Source: Colimorpha sp034178965 (GTDB lineage: Bacteria; Bacteroidota; Bacteroidia; Bacteroidales; P3). From it: 13,834 nt of DNA. The stretch spans positions 1 through 13,834 of the forward strand of contig JAXFQM010000210.1 of NCBI GenBank assembly GCA_034178965.1. The letters are read 5' to 3'. Shown in pieces: positions 1-7,809 of this stretch (its first letter is position 1; each line of letters opens with the position of its first letter). The notes under the pieces were generated by a model, which saw only the letters and a program-made list of their open reading frames with translations, was not told where the DNA came from and did not search any database. The position numbers were made by a program, and so were the translations under genes.

Positions 1-340
1 CTCCCACAAAGATGAGCGACACGCTAATGAGCGGCACGACGCGGCTACCTTTCTTCAGCATCTTGATTATGAAGACCAAGATAACACCGCTGGCCACAAT
101 CCTAAATAGGGAAAGGACAAGCTTGCCCACCTTGCCACCGAATGCCATACCAAATGCCATTCCCTCGTTTTCAATGAAATGCAGTCGGCACCAATTGCCT
201 ATAAGCGGGATGTCCTCCCCTATCTGCATGTGGGTTTTCACCCAAATTTTCAACGTTTGATCCACCAGCAATATCACCGCAATGATGCCAATGACCAGCC
301 CGCTACGCTTTGCGCGGCTGACATCTGCGTTATTTTCCAT
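1..340 (-). CDS. lspA: Lipoprotein signal peptidase II (LspA), 3' end missing
   Basis: Signal peptidase II is an inner-membrane aspartyl protease that cleaves the signal peptide of lipidated prolipoproteins before the modified cysteine. The ATG is at 338-340 and 113 codons are present; the gene runs off the window start. Visible marks are a first TM segment (about residues 14-26) ending in the family's DQ-x-x-K box (D27, Q28, K31), and the FIENEGMAFG box (residues 55-64), matching the conserved NxGxxFG region after the periplasmic loop. A second TM segment follows (about 74-93). The two catalytic aspartates belong to the missing C-terminal half and cannot be checked. The start overlaps the end of the DUF3109 gene by 11 nt, which suggests translational coupling. 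Functionally it would mature lipoproteins such as the DUF4249 protein encoded upstream in the same block. Confidence 0.93.
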   Translation of the reverse strand, partial: MENNADVSRAKRSGLVIGIIAVILLVDQTLKIWVKTHMQIGEDIPLIGNWCRLHFIENEGMAFGMAFGGKVGKLVLSLFRIVASGVILVFIIKMLKKGSRVVPLISVSLIFVG

Positions 341-902
341 TTCTTATCTTGATTTCTTTTACCAATTCATCGTACCACTGCTGGCCAAAACGGCGTATCA
401 GCGGCTCTTGAAGATACATATAAAGAGGCAGCTCTTCCTTTGCGGAACAAGTGCCTTTGCCTTGCTTGCACACCTCCCACCTATGGTAGTTCACCGTGCT
501 AAATTCGCCATAGTCGGCCACACGAATGGGATAGAGATGGCAAGAGATGGGTTTGCGAAACGATATCTTGCCATCACGAAAGGCCTTTTCAATGGAACAC
601 AGCGCCTTGCCATCTTCCCAAATCACGAAGGCGCATTCCTTCCCTTCCACCAGTGTGGTACAAGGTTCTTCCGAACAAAACAGTTCGTACACACCCTGCT
701 CTTGCACCGCTTCCCTGCCCTTTTTGGTCATATATGGCATTATCTTGGGGAGTAGGCTCTCAAGCACTTCCACCTCTTCCCTGGCAAGAGGGGCACCCGC
801 GTCACCCTCCACACAGCAACGCCCCCTGCAGTCTTGAAGGTCGCAGCAGAAACGATTGTCGGCAATGTCGTCTGACACGATGCAATTTCCAACTATCAGC
901 AT
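330..902 (-). CDS. DUF3109 family cysteine-rich protein
   Basis: This is a 190-residue soluble protein with no signal peptide or TM segment. It resembles the DUF3109 family, common in Bacteroidota and of unknown function. It holds 13 cysteines, many in clusters: CC at 19-20, C25, CC at 29-30 within RCCVEGDAGAPL, then C76, C81, C90, C102, C121 (in CHLYP), C145 and C152. This spacing recalls the CxxxCC-type metal-binding proteins of the YkgJ kind, so a metal or Fe-S site is plausible but not shown. The ATG at 900-902 overlaps the preceding dehydrogenase stop by 7 nt, and the C-terminus overlaps the lspA start by 11 nt. It therefore sits inside a tightly coupled set. Family assignment is fairly sure; no function is known. 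Confidence 0.85.
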   Translation of the reverse strand: MLIVGNCIVSDDIADNRFCCDLQDCRGRCCVEGDAGAPLAREEVEVLESLLPKIMPYMTKKGREAVQEQGVYELFCSEEPCTTLVEGKECAFVIWEDGKALCSIEKAFRDGKISFRKPISCHLYPIRVADYGEFSTVNYHRWEVCKQGKGTCSAKEELPLYMYLQEPLIRRFGQQWYDELVKEIKIRNGK

Positions 903-1837
903 AACACCTCTATCATTTTATCCGCCAAAAAAGCGGCAAGTTTATATTTGCTTTCCACGGTCCACCCTGCTACATGGGGCGTAAGGACTACGCGGGGGCT
1001 TTCAATCAGATACCTAAAGTCAGCAGGCAACGCATCCAATGCCAAGCCATCTTTAGTCATATCCTCGTATTCAACCACGTCGAGAGCTGCGCCTTGTACC
1101 TTACCCTCTCTCATGGCCAAGGTCAGCGCCTCTGTGCTAACCACGGCTCCGCGCGACGTGTTTACCACAAACACAGGACGGCGGCACGCCGACAGGAACT
1201 CTTCGTTGAGGTAATACCGCGTTTCATGAGTCAAGGGGACGTGGAAACTTATCACGTCCGCCTGTTTCTGTATTTCTTCCAGCGTGCACTCCTCCACATA
1301 GGTGGGCGCATATCCCACGGGGCGGTATTTGTCATAGGCCAAGATGCGGCATTCGAACCCTTGCAAGCGCTGCGCAAAGGCGGCACCCATATTGCCAAAG
1401 CCAATAATTCCTATGTTTTTCCCTTTTATCTCCAACCCTCTGTTTTCCTCGCGATGCCACATTCCTTTCCGCACCTCGTTGTTGGCTGCGCAAATCTTAT
1501 CAAAGAGGGCCAACAGCAGTCCCGTCGTATGTTCACCCACCGCATCGCGATTTCCTTCAGGGGAATTGAGACAGCGTATACCCAATCCTTCGGCATACGC
1601 CACGTCGATGGTGTCCATTCCCGACCCCAGCCTTCCAATGCAGCGCAAATGGCGGGCTCGCTCCAAAAAAGCTCTATCGATAATAATCTTGCTGCGCACC
1701 ACCAAGGCATCATAGCCCTCCACCTCTTTCAACAGGGAGGCATAGTCGTAGTTCGTGCACACGACCACCTCGTGCCCTGCGGCGCGCAACTTCTCGGCGA
1801 GAACGGGATGGCAATTGTCTGTAACAAGTACTCTCAT
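896..1837 (-). CDS. D-isomer-specific 2-hydroxyacid dehydrogenase (phosphoglycerate dehydrogenase-like)
   Basis: An NAD-dependent oxidoreductase of 313 residues that interconverts a 2-hydroxyacid and a 2-ketoacid in the cytoplasm; the substrate cannot be read from sequence. The start chosen is the ATG at 1835-1837 (MRVLVTDNCH), which begins the first beta strand. A longer frame up to 1912 lies inside the upstream gene and looks spurious. Marks: nucleotide-binding GFGNMG (residues 146-151), acidic D169 after the next strand (fits NAD preference), catalytic Arg in NTSRG (R229), a likely catalytic Glu near 256, and catalytic His in LTPHVAG (H288). It is a short form with no ACT domain, so serine-pathway SerA is possible but other hydroxyacid dehydrogenases fit equally. 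It starts 2 nt after the DUF4249 gene and overlaps the DUF3109 gene by 7 nt. Confidence 0.9.
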   Translation of the reverse strand: MRVLVTDNCHPVLAEKLRAAGHEVVVCTNYDYASLLKEVEGYDALVVRSKIIIDRAFLERARHLRCIGRLGSGMDTIDVAYAEGLGIRCLNSPEGNRDAVGEHTTGLLLALFDKICAANNEVRKGMWHREENRGLEIKGKNIGIIGFGNMGAAFAQRLQGFECRILAYDKYRPVGYAPTYVEECTLEEIQKQADVISFHVPLTHETRYYLNEEFLSACRRPVFVVNTSRGAVVSTEALTLAMREGKVQGAALDVVEYEDMTKDGLALDALPADFRYLIESPRVVLTPHVAGWTVESKYKLAAFLADKMIEVLC

Positions 1838-1839
1838 AG

Positions 1840-2847
1840 TTATTGCACGGGAAAGACAATGCTTTTTGACGTCTGTGCACCAAAGCAGCCTATGCCGTTC
1901 TGCACGTTGCATATCACCTGCACCGGTTCAGAGAAAAAACTACCTTCGGCATCATTCGCAGCGTCTCTTGACATCATGAAACGATGCAATTCAGGACTTA
2001 TGGAAACTATTGTAAGACGCATTTGAAAAATTTTATCAATAATATCCTTGCCTATGTTATCATCTTGCTCATCAACAGAATAATAATATTCGTCGGATAG
2101 TTGTACGGTGAAAACATGACTTTTGCCATTTATCTTGTCATCCGAAAAGCGAAACTCGCGTTCTGCATTATCGGATAGGCCTCCGTCGTCAACTATGTTG
2201 CCCACATTTAAGGATGGATCCAAAAGCAACGGGTCTTTACAGGATATTTTGCCCTTTACCCACCCTACATCTGTTCCGTACATTGTATCGCTTCTTCTCG
2301 CATAATCAATGCTCATCGCATAATAATTTTCCTCTTTGGGGTCTTCCAACTTTACCTTAATGGAATAAATGTACTTCCTTGAGTAATATTCGCCCTCGGA
2401 GGAATCCACCTTCACTTCCAATACCTGCAGGGCAGGCCTGGCCGGAACGATGGTCGTTGCGTTCAGCACGCCCTTGTTGTACCCTGGCACAGCGGCACGC
2501 ACCTCCAAGGTGTCGCCTTCGCGAACCACATAATTGAAACGGTAATTCCCGCTGTCCACCCCCGCCAATACCAAGGGCACGCCGTTGCTGGTGATGCGCA
2601 AGTCCGCGTCATCGATGGTTGTGAACGGTCTCACGTTGTTTGACAAAAAGAAGCGACTCCATGTCATGCGCACATTCAGCGTGCTGTCCGTTTTCGCCGT
2701 GCATTGCAATACGGCGTATGGATCCGTTTCCTTTCCGCTGAAATCTATCGGCTCTGTGCAAGATAAGACAAACAGCGTTAAGGGTATGATGACCAGCGCC
2801 AGTCTGCCCGCTTTGGACGCAAGTGGAATCTTACCGATGTTCTTCAT
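1840..2847 (-). CDS. DUF4249-type outer-membrane lipoprotein, partner of the TonB receptor
   Basis: A 335-residue predicted lipoprotein. The ATG at 2845-2847 is preferred over an upstream in-frame TTG at 2868, because it gives a normal lipoprotein signal: K/R residues, a hydrophobic stretch (about 16-28) and a lipobox ending FVLSC, with C30 as the lipidated residue. The following region, including VLQCTAKTDSTLNVRMTWS, has the look of the DUF4249 family, which in Bacteroidota is typically encoded next to a CarboxypepD_reg/TonB receptor, as here (receptor 57 nt upstream). By analogy with other receptor-lipoprotein pairs it may sit on the barrel and take part in substrate capture; the substrate is unknown. 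The C-terminus (FPVQ) ends 2 nt before the dehydrogenase start. The family call rests on residue pattern and context, not on a database search. Confidence 0.8.
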   Translation of the reverse strand: MKNIGKIPLASKAGRLALVIIPLTLFVLSCTEPIDFSGKETDPYAVLQCTAKTDSTLNVRMTWSRFFLSNNVRPFTTIDDADLRITSNGVPLVLAGVDSGNYRFNYVVREGDTLEVRAAVPGYNKGVLNATTIVPARPALQVLEVKVDSSEGEYYSRKYIYSIKVKLEDPKEENYYAMSIDYARRSDTMYGTDVGWVKGKISCKDPLLLDPSLNVGNIVDDGGLSDNAEREFRFSDDKINGKSHVFTVQLSDEYYYSVDEQDDNIGKDIIDKIFQMRLTIVSISPELHRFMMSRDAANDAEGSFFSEPVQVICNVQNGIGCFGAQTSKSIVFPVQ

Positions 2848-2904
2848 AATTTTTAATATTATATCCAATCAAACAATGCTTTGCCAATATTAGCCAAGTC
2901 GGCT

Positions 2905-5325
2905 TTAAAACTTGAAGTTGTACGAGACGGACGGGATGATGGGGAACAGGCTGGCTTTCATCAGCGAAAGCGAATAAGCCGTGCCATCATCCATGATGGT
3001 GCCTCGTCCGTAGTCAGTGTAGATGAGGAAAGGATTCTTGCGGTTGTATACGTTGTATACACTAATGCTCCAAGTGCGCACACCGTGTTTCTTCTCCTTA
3101 TGGAAGTTCACGCCCAAATCCATTCTATGATAGGAAGGCATGCGGTAATTGTTGCGGCTCTCCACATATGGCACTTCATAAGTCATTGTTCCGCCTTCGT
3201 ATACATTACTGCCCTCAAAATACTGCATGGCCAGCGTTACGGCATTGCCAGTGCTATATACCCATGTGCCGCTGATGTCAAAACGTTCGTTAGGCTTGTA
3301 CATAATCACCACGTTGATGTCGTGTCTACGATCGTATTTGGCGGGGAATACGTTTCCGTTGTTCAGTTCCATGCCCTTGCGGTCGAAGTGCCGCATGGTC
3401 TTGCTCCATGTATATCCCAGCCAGCCTGTCCATTTTCCTACGTTCTTTTGCGCCAAAAACTCAACGCCGTATGCCCAGCCCTTGCCCATGGCCACTTTGT
3501 TTTCCCAGCCCGCTCTACTGTTCCAAAACGAAGCCCCGTCTTTGTATTCCAACAAATTGTTCATACTCTTGTAATAACCTTCCACGCTTAAGTCCACCAG
3601 GTTGCGCCAATTATAGAACAGACCCGCTGCCATTTGGTGCGCCCCCATGGGCTGCACGTGCTTCGTCACTGGCACCCACAAGTCTGTGGGCAGCGCAATA
3701 TTGCTGCTGCTCAACAGGTGCATATACTGCTTCATATAAGCATAGCCCACCTTGAAGGAAAAGTCGTCGGTGATGATGAGGCGTCCCGACAAGCGCGGCT
3801 GTATCGAGGGATAGAACGTATCCTGCACGGCGACAGAACTCAAATGCAAGCCCGCGTTTAACTTGACGGTCTCGTTAATGGTCCAGTCGTCCTCTATGTA
3901 CGCATTGATTTCGTTCGCATGCAACTTGCTTCCTCCAGGGTAATAGGTGGTATCTATGTTTTGGTTTATGTCGGCGCTGCCTGATACGTGCAGTCCAAAC
4001 ACATCGGGGGTGAAAATGTGGTGTATCAAGTTGCCGCCAAACTTCACCACGTGTTCTGGCGATGGGGCAAAGTCAAAGTCTGCACGCATCGAAATGTCGC
4101 CAATGCCGCTGCGATAGGTCATTTCCGCCTCTTCCCGGCTGATTACACCATCGCTTCTTTGTTCTTCCTCCAAGCCCAAAGAGATAATGTTGCGGTAGCG
4201 CGTGTAACTGCCCGTAAGGTTCATGAACAACTTTGGGGTAAGTTCGTAGTTCCAGCGTAGGCTTGCGACGATGTTGCCCCAATTGTATCCCATGTTGTTG
4301 TAGCTTTTGTTGTAATTGCCTTCGTCGTATACATATTTGTACCTAACGCGGGCGAAGATGCGGTCATCGCCCATATAGTAACTTGCGAATAGTCTGCTGC
4401 GGTTGCTGAACTTGTGCGTCACTTTGGCGTTAAAGTCATAGAAGAAGTATCCGCCTGTCATGTCATCGCCAACCGTCTTTCCCATGACTCGAATGACTGG
4501 CCGCGTGATGAGGTCGAAATAAGTGCGGCGCAGGCTCACACTGAATGTTGTCTTTTCTTTCACTATGGGACCTTCCACATTCACCTTGGCGCTAATCAGC
4601 CCAATGCTTGCGTTTCCATGAATTTTTTTGTCGTTTCCGTTGTTTGACGTCACGTCCAGCACGCTGCTCAACCTGCCTCCGAAACGTGCGGGAAAACTGC
4701 CTTTGTAGAGTGTCACGTCCTTGATGGCGTCGCTGTTGAACGCACTGAAAAAACCGCCCAAATGGTTCACATTATAAAGCGGCACGCCATCCAGCAAGAA
4801 CAAATTCTCGTCGGGGCCACCGCCACGCACATACATGCCACTCATGCCTTCGGTGCCCGACTGCACGCCTGGCAGCAGTTGTATGACCTTTAGGATGTCT
4901 GTTTCGCCAAATATGACTGGCACGGCTTTGATATGTTCTATCGGCACATTCAGCGCGCTGGTTTGGCTGCTGCGCACCCCGTTCACCCTCTCTCCCGTTA
5001 TTTCCACTGCTTGCAGTTCCACCGAGTTATTCAGCACGGCATTTATCTCGCGGTTTGCGTCCAATAAAAAAGTCTCCCTTTGTGTGGAATAGCCCACAAA
5101 CGAGATGGAGATGTCCACGCTGTCTTTGGGCAGTGTAAGGCTATAGCGTCCGTATGAGTTGGTGACAGTGCCCTTACCGCTGCGCTTGTCGTAGATTGTG
5201 GCTCCTATCAGCGTCTCTCCACTGCTTTTGTCTGTCACGGTGCCTCTTATGGTGTAACTTTGTCCCATAGCGGCTGCAGCAAACAGCAGCAGCAACAACA
5301 ACGTGGTATGTCTTATTAACATCAT
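2905..5325 (-). CDS. TonB-dependent outer-membrane receptor with CarboxypepD_reg-like N-terminal domain
   Basis: An 806-residue outer-membrane gated channel that imports a substrate using TonB/ExbBD energy. Two adjacent ATGs (5325, 5322) are possible starts. Order of parts: signal peptide with a leucine run, cut near AAMG-Q (about residue 20); CarboxypepD_reg-like beta-sandwich (about 24-105; IRGTVTDKSSGETLIGATI, then a GRYSL motif and FVGYS); plug domain (about 110-225; MYVRGGGPDENLFLLDG, ARFGGRLSSVLDV); 22-strand barrel to the terminal Phe (SVSYNFKF). It is shorter than SusC-type receptors, and the partner is a DUF4249 protein, not a SusD, so this is not a classical glycan PUL pair. Substrate is unknown. 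It starts 62 nt after the channel gene, and I found no clear promoter in that gap. Confidence 0.93.
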   Translation of the reverse strand: MMLIRHTTLLLLLLFAAAAMGQSYTIRGTVTDKSSGETLIGATIYDKRSGKGTVTNSYGRYSLTLPKDSVDISISFVGYSTQRETFLLDANREINAVLNNSVELQAVEITGERVNGVRSSQTSALNVPIEHIKAVPVIFGETDILKVIQLLPGVQSGTEGMSGMYVRGGGPDENLFLLDGVPLYNVNHLGGFFSAFNSDAIKDVTLYKGSFPARFGGRLSSVLDVTSNNGNDKKIHGNASIGLISAKVNVEGPIVKEKTTFSVSLRRTYFDLITRPVIRVMGKTVGDDMTGGYFFYDFNAKVTHKFSNRSRLFASYYMGDDRIFARVRYKYVYDEGNYNKSYNNMGYNWGNIVASLRWNYELTPKLFMNLTGSYTRYRNIISLGLEEEQRSDGVISREEAEMTYRSGIGDISMRADFDFAPSPEHVVKFGGNLIHHIFTPDVFGLHVSGSADINQNIDTTYYPGGSKLHANEINAYIEDDWTINETVKLNAGLHLSSVAVQDTFYPSIQPRLSGRLIITDDFSFKVGYAYMKQYMHLLSSSNIALPTDLWVPVTKHVQPMGAHQMAAGLFYNWRNLVDLSVEGYYKSMNNLLEYKDGASFWNSRAGWENKVAMGKGWAYGVEFLAQKNVGKWTGWLGYTWSKTMRHFDRKGMELNNGNVFPAKYDRRHDINVVIMYKPNERFDISGTWVYSTGNAVTLAMQYFEGSNVYEGGTMTYEVPYVESRNNYRMPSYHRMDLGVNFHKEKKHGVRTWSISVYNVYNRKNPFLIYTDYGRGTIMDDGTAYSLSLMKASLFPIIPSVSYNFKF

Positions 5326-5387
5326 CAAATTTTATTTTGCGTTTCAATTTCGTTATTTTCGTCCTGCGCTTATGCCAGCCTCCCGCC

Positions 5388-6566
5388 TTATTTTCCAAAG
5401 AAGTCGTTGAGCCAGTTGTGCGCTTGTTCCTCCTTTAGGCGTGTGCCACACACTTTGCAGTATGTCGCTTCCTCGTCTGTCTCCTCGTAGCCGCAATGGG
5501 GGCAGAATTTTGCTTTCGCCACAACTTGCACCTCCTCTTCGTCGGCCACCATATTTTCTACTGCGCTCCTCACCTCCTCTTCTCCATCCGATGCTTCAAA
5601 GGGAACGTCTTTCTTCCGTTTGTGGGTGTTGTCCCATCCTTGCTTGCCTTTTGCATCGCGCCTCGCCTGTTCGGTGCGTCTCGCCTGAACGGTTTCCACC
5701 GTCACAATACCCGTGAGCACGGCAATCACACAGTAACCCAAAATCATGACCACCACGCTGATGAAACGTCCGGCATGCGTCACCGGGGTGATGTCGCCAT
5801 AGCCCACTGTGGTGAGGGTCACCACGGCCCAATAAATACCTTGCAGCATGTTGTCGAACTGTGGGTTGTGCCCATTTTCAAACATATACACCATGGCTCC
5901 CAACACCACCGCGGTGAGAGCAACGAACATCATGAAGATGAGTATCTTGTATATGCTTCTTCGCAATGCCTCCAGCAGTGAGTTGCTTTCGTCGATGAAA
6001 CGTTGCAGTTTCAAAACGCGGAACAGGCGCAATGAACGCAATATGCGCAGCACGCTCAATGTTTGCGTGGCAGGGAGAAAGATGCTGAGGTATGCGGGAA
6101 AGATGCTGATGAAGTCGATAATGCCGTAGAAGGAGAATATGTATTTCAACGGTCTCTTGAGACAATAGACGCGCAAATAGTATTCAAACGTAAAGAAAAT
6201 GGTGCATGCCCATTCCAACGCCAGCAGCACTATCTTGAGATGATGGTGTATGGAGGGCACGCTGTCGAGCATCATTATCAGTAAGTTGAAGAAAATCAGC
6301 ACCAGCAACCAAATGTCGAATTTCTTGCCCGCCTGGGTGTCGCTCTTGAAGATGATGACATACAGTTGCTGTTTAGTGAGGTTTCGGTATTTTTTGGGCA
6401 GTAGCCATTTGAACAGCAAGTAGTGCATCGCGTCGCCTACCATGCGCACTACGCCGCGGCCCATCCTCCTATAAGGCAATTGGGCAAAGAACTGCGCCGC
6501 CTTTATGCCGAACGCGCTCAACCTGGCTATCAGTTTTCGGTTTGTTTCAGACAACTTCCGGCCCAT
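5388..6566 (-). CDS. Voltage-gated potassium channel (six-TM ion transporter family) with C-terminal zinc ribbon
   Basis: A 392-residue inner-membrane channel. S1-S6 fall at about 84-100, 112-132, 145-163, 170-188, 207-228 and 267-290. S4 carries positive residues every third position (R174, R177, R180, R183, K186, R189), the voltage-sensor pattern. The pore loop has the K+ selectivity filter TTVGYGD (252-258). The cytoplasmic tail is charged and acidic, then ends in a Cys4 zinc ribbon: C355-x2-C358 ... C370-x2-C373. The ATG at 6564-6566 overlaps the M16 gene by 20 nt and gives about 60 residues before the family core (near LYVIIFKSDTQAGKKFD). ATGs at 6464, 6443 or 6428 would give shorter, perhaps truer, N-termini. 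Why a channel sits between a peptidase and a TonB receptor is not evident. Confidence 0.9.
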   Translation of the reverse strand: MGRKLSETNRKLIARLSAFGIKAAQFFAQLPYRRMGRGVVRMVGDAMHYLLFKWLLPKKYRNLTKQQLYVIIFKSDTQAGKKFDIWLLVLIFFNLLIMMLDSVPSIHHHLKIVLLALEWACTIFFTFEYYLRVYCLKRPLKYIFSFYGIIDFISIFPAYLSIFLPATQTLSVLRILRSLRLFRVLKLQRFIDESNSLLEALRRSIYKILIFMMFVALTAVVLGAMVYMFENGHNPQFDNMLQGIYWAVVTLTTVGYGDITPVTHAGRFISVVVMILGYCVIAVLTGIVTVETVQARRTEQARRDAKGKQGWDNTHKRKKDVPFEASDGEEEVRSAVENMVADEEEVQVVAKAKFCPHCGYEETDEEATYCKVCGTRLKEEQAHNWLNDFFGK

Positions 6567-7794
6567 CTTTCAGATAAAGCAGTGTGTTTTTTCGTTCGTG
6601 GCAAAACAGGTTGGTCGCCACCCGCGCTATGTCGTCCGGTGTTACCTTTCCATAGCACTTTGGTTCTTCGTTTATCCACTCCGCATGCCCCAGCCACTCA
6701 TAGTAACATAGCGCCATCGCGCGGTCAAGAGCCTTGTATTGCGATAGGCGGAAGATGCTTTCGCTCTTGTTTTTCACCTTTTGCAGTTCGTGCTCTTCCA
6801 CGGCATGTGCTTGCAAAGCTTGTATTTCCTCTTCGATTGCCGTCTCGGCATCGGCACAACTTGCGCCTTTACACATCTTGCCTTCGATTACAAATAATCC
6901 TCCGTCAAGTTCGCCTGTCACATACACATCCACCTCCGTCATCAACCTGCGTTCTTTCACCAAACGCCGCGCTATACGCGAGGAACTACCATTACCCAAA
7001 ATATCACTCAAGAGGTTGCAGGCTGCAAAGTCCTTATCCAGTCTTCCTGGCATGGGAAAAGCCACAAATAGTGCATCGGCCGGCACGTGCCGCCTTGTCT
7101 CCATCCTACGCTCCTCCGTCTGCTTCTCTTCCTTGTCCGTGTGGTGCGTCACGGGCTCTCCAGTGGGAATGTCGCCGTAATATTGCTCCACCATCTCCAA
7201 GGTCTCCTTTGACCTCATATTGCCCGCTACGCAAAGGATAAGGTTGTTTGGCACATAGTATTGGCCGTAAAAGCGTCTTACGTCTTGTGCCGTAGTTTGT
7301 TGCACGTGGCTTATGTCGCTACCAATAGTGCACCAGCGATAGGGCGAGCGTTTGTAGCACAGGGGTCTCAAGAGCATCCACACATCACCATAGGGCTGGT
7401 TCATGTAGCGCTGGTGATATTCTTCCGTAACTACCCGTTTCTGCACTTCAAGGCTCTTGGTGTCGAAGAGCAGACCGCGCAAACGGTCGCTTTCCAGTCT
7501 CAGTGCCGTCTCCAGGTTTTGTGCCGGCAGGGTGAGGTGATAGTCGGTATAGTCGCATCCCGTGAACGCATTGCTTTCTCCGCCCGCGTTTTCAGCCACA
7601 GTGTCGTAACTGGGCACGCGCGGCGTTCCGCCGAACATGAGATGTTCGAAAAGATGGGCGAAGCCTGTCTTTTGGGGGTCCTCATCGCGCGACCCTACGC
7701 CAACAAGTGTGTTCACACACACCATTGGCGTTGTCGCGTCTTCGTGCAGAAGCACAGTAAGACCATTCTTCAGCCTATGTCTCTCGTAGACGAT
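6547..7794 (-). CDS. M16 family zinc metallopeptidase (insulinase/processing-peptidase type) without a normal start codon
   Basis: A single-unit M16B peptidase of about 415 residues; these form two-domain clam shells, often dimers, and degrade peptides. Homology-like sequence begins at codon ATC (7792-7794), VYERHRLKNGLTVLLHED, the usual first strand. The inverted zinc motif HLFEH is at 47-51, with the third ligand Glu in VVTEE (E124 or E125). The typical C-half segment GSSSRIARRLVKERRL is also present. No in-frame ATG, GTG or TTG lies between the upstream TAA (7810-7812) and a GTG at 7755; starting at that GTG would delete the first strand. GGGAGG lies 9 nt before the ATC. The frame is otherwise intact. 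No signal peptide is visible, so it is probably cytoplasmic unless the start is wrong. It overlaps the channel start by 20 nt. Confidence 0.88.
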   Translation of the reverse strand: MVYERHRLKNGLTVLLHEDATTPMVCVNTLVGVGSRDEDPQKTGFAHLFEHLMFGGTPRVPSYDTVAENAGGESNAFTGCDYTDYHLTLPAQNLETALRLESDRLRGLLFDTKSLEVQKRVVTEEYHQRYMNQPYGDVWMLLRPLCYKRSPYRWCTIGSDISHVQQTTAQDVRRFYGQYYVPNNLILCVAGNMRSKETLEMVEQYYGDIPTGEPVTHHTDKEEKQTEERRMETRRHVPADALFVAFPMPGRLDKDFAACNLLSDILGNGSSSRIARRLVKERRLMTEVDVYVTGELDGGLFVIEGKMCKGASCADAETAIEEEIQALQAHAVEEHELQKVKNKSESIFRLSQYKALDRAMALCYYEWLGHAEWINEEPKCYGKVTPDDIARVATNLFCHERKNTLLYLKDGPEVV

Positions 7795-7809
7795 GGCAGC
7801 AAGCCTCCC

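Noticed and set aside
1838..1912. Longer start for the 2-hydroxyacid dehydrogenase (338 residues).
   Set aside because: The extra 25 residues overlap the end of the DUF4249 gene and are not family-like. The ATG at 1837 begins exactly at the first strand.
5174..5398. Minus-strand 74-codon frame over the receptor start.
   Set aside because: An out-of-frame shadow of the TonB receptor's signal peptide and N-terminal domain coding region.
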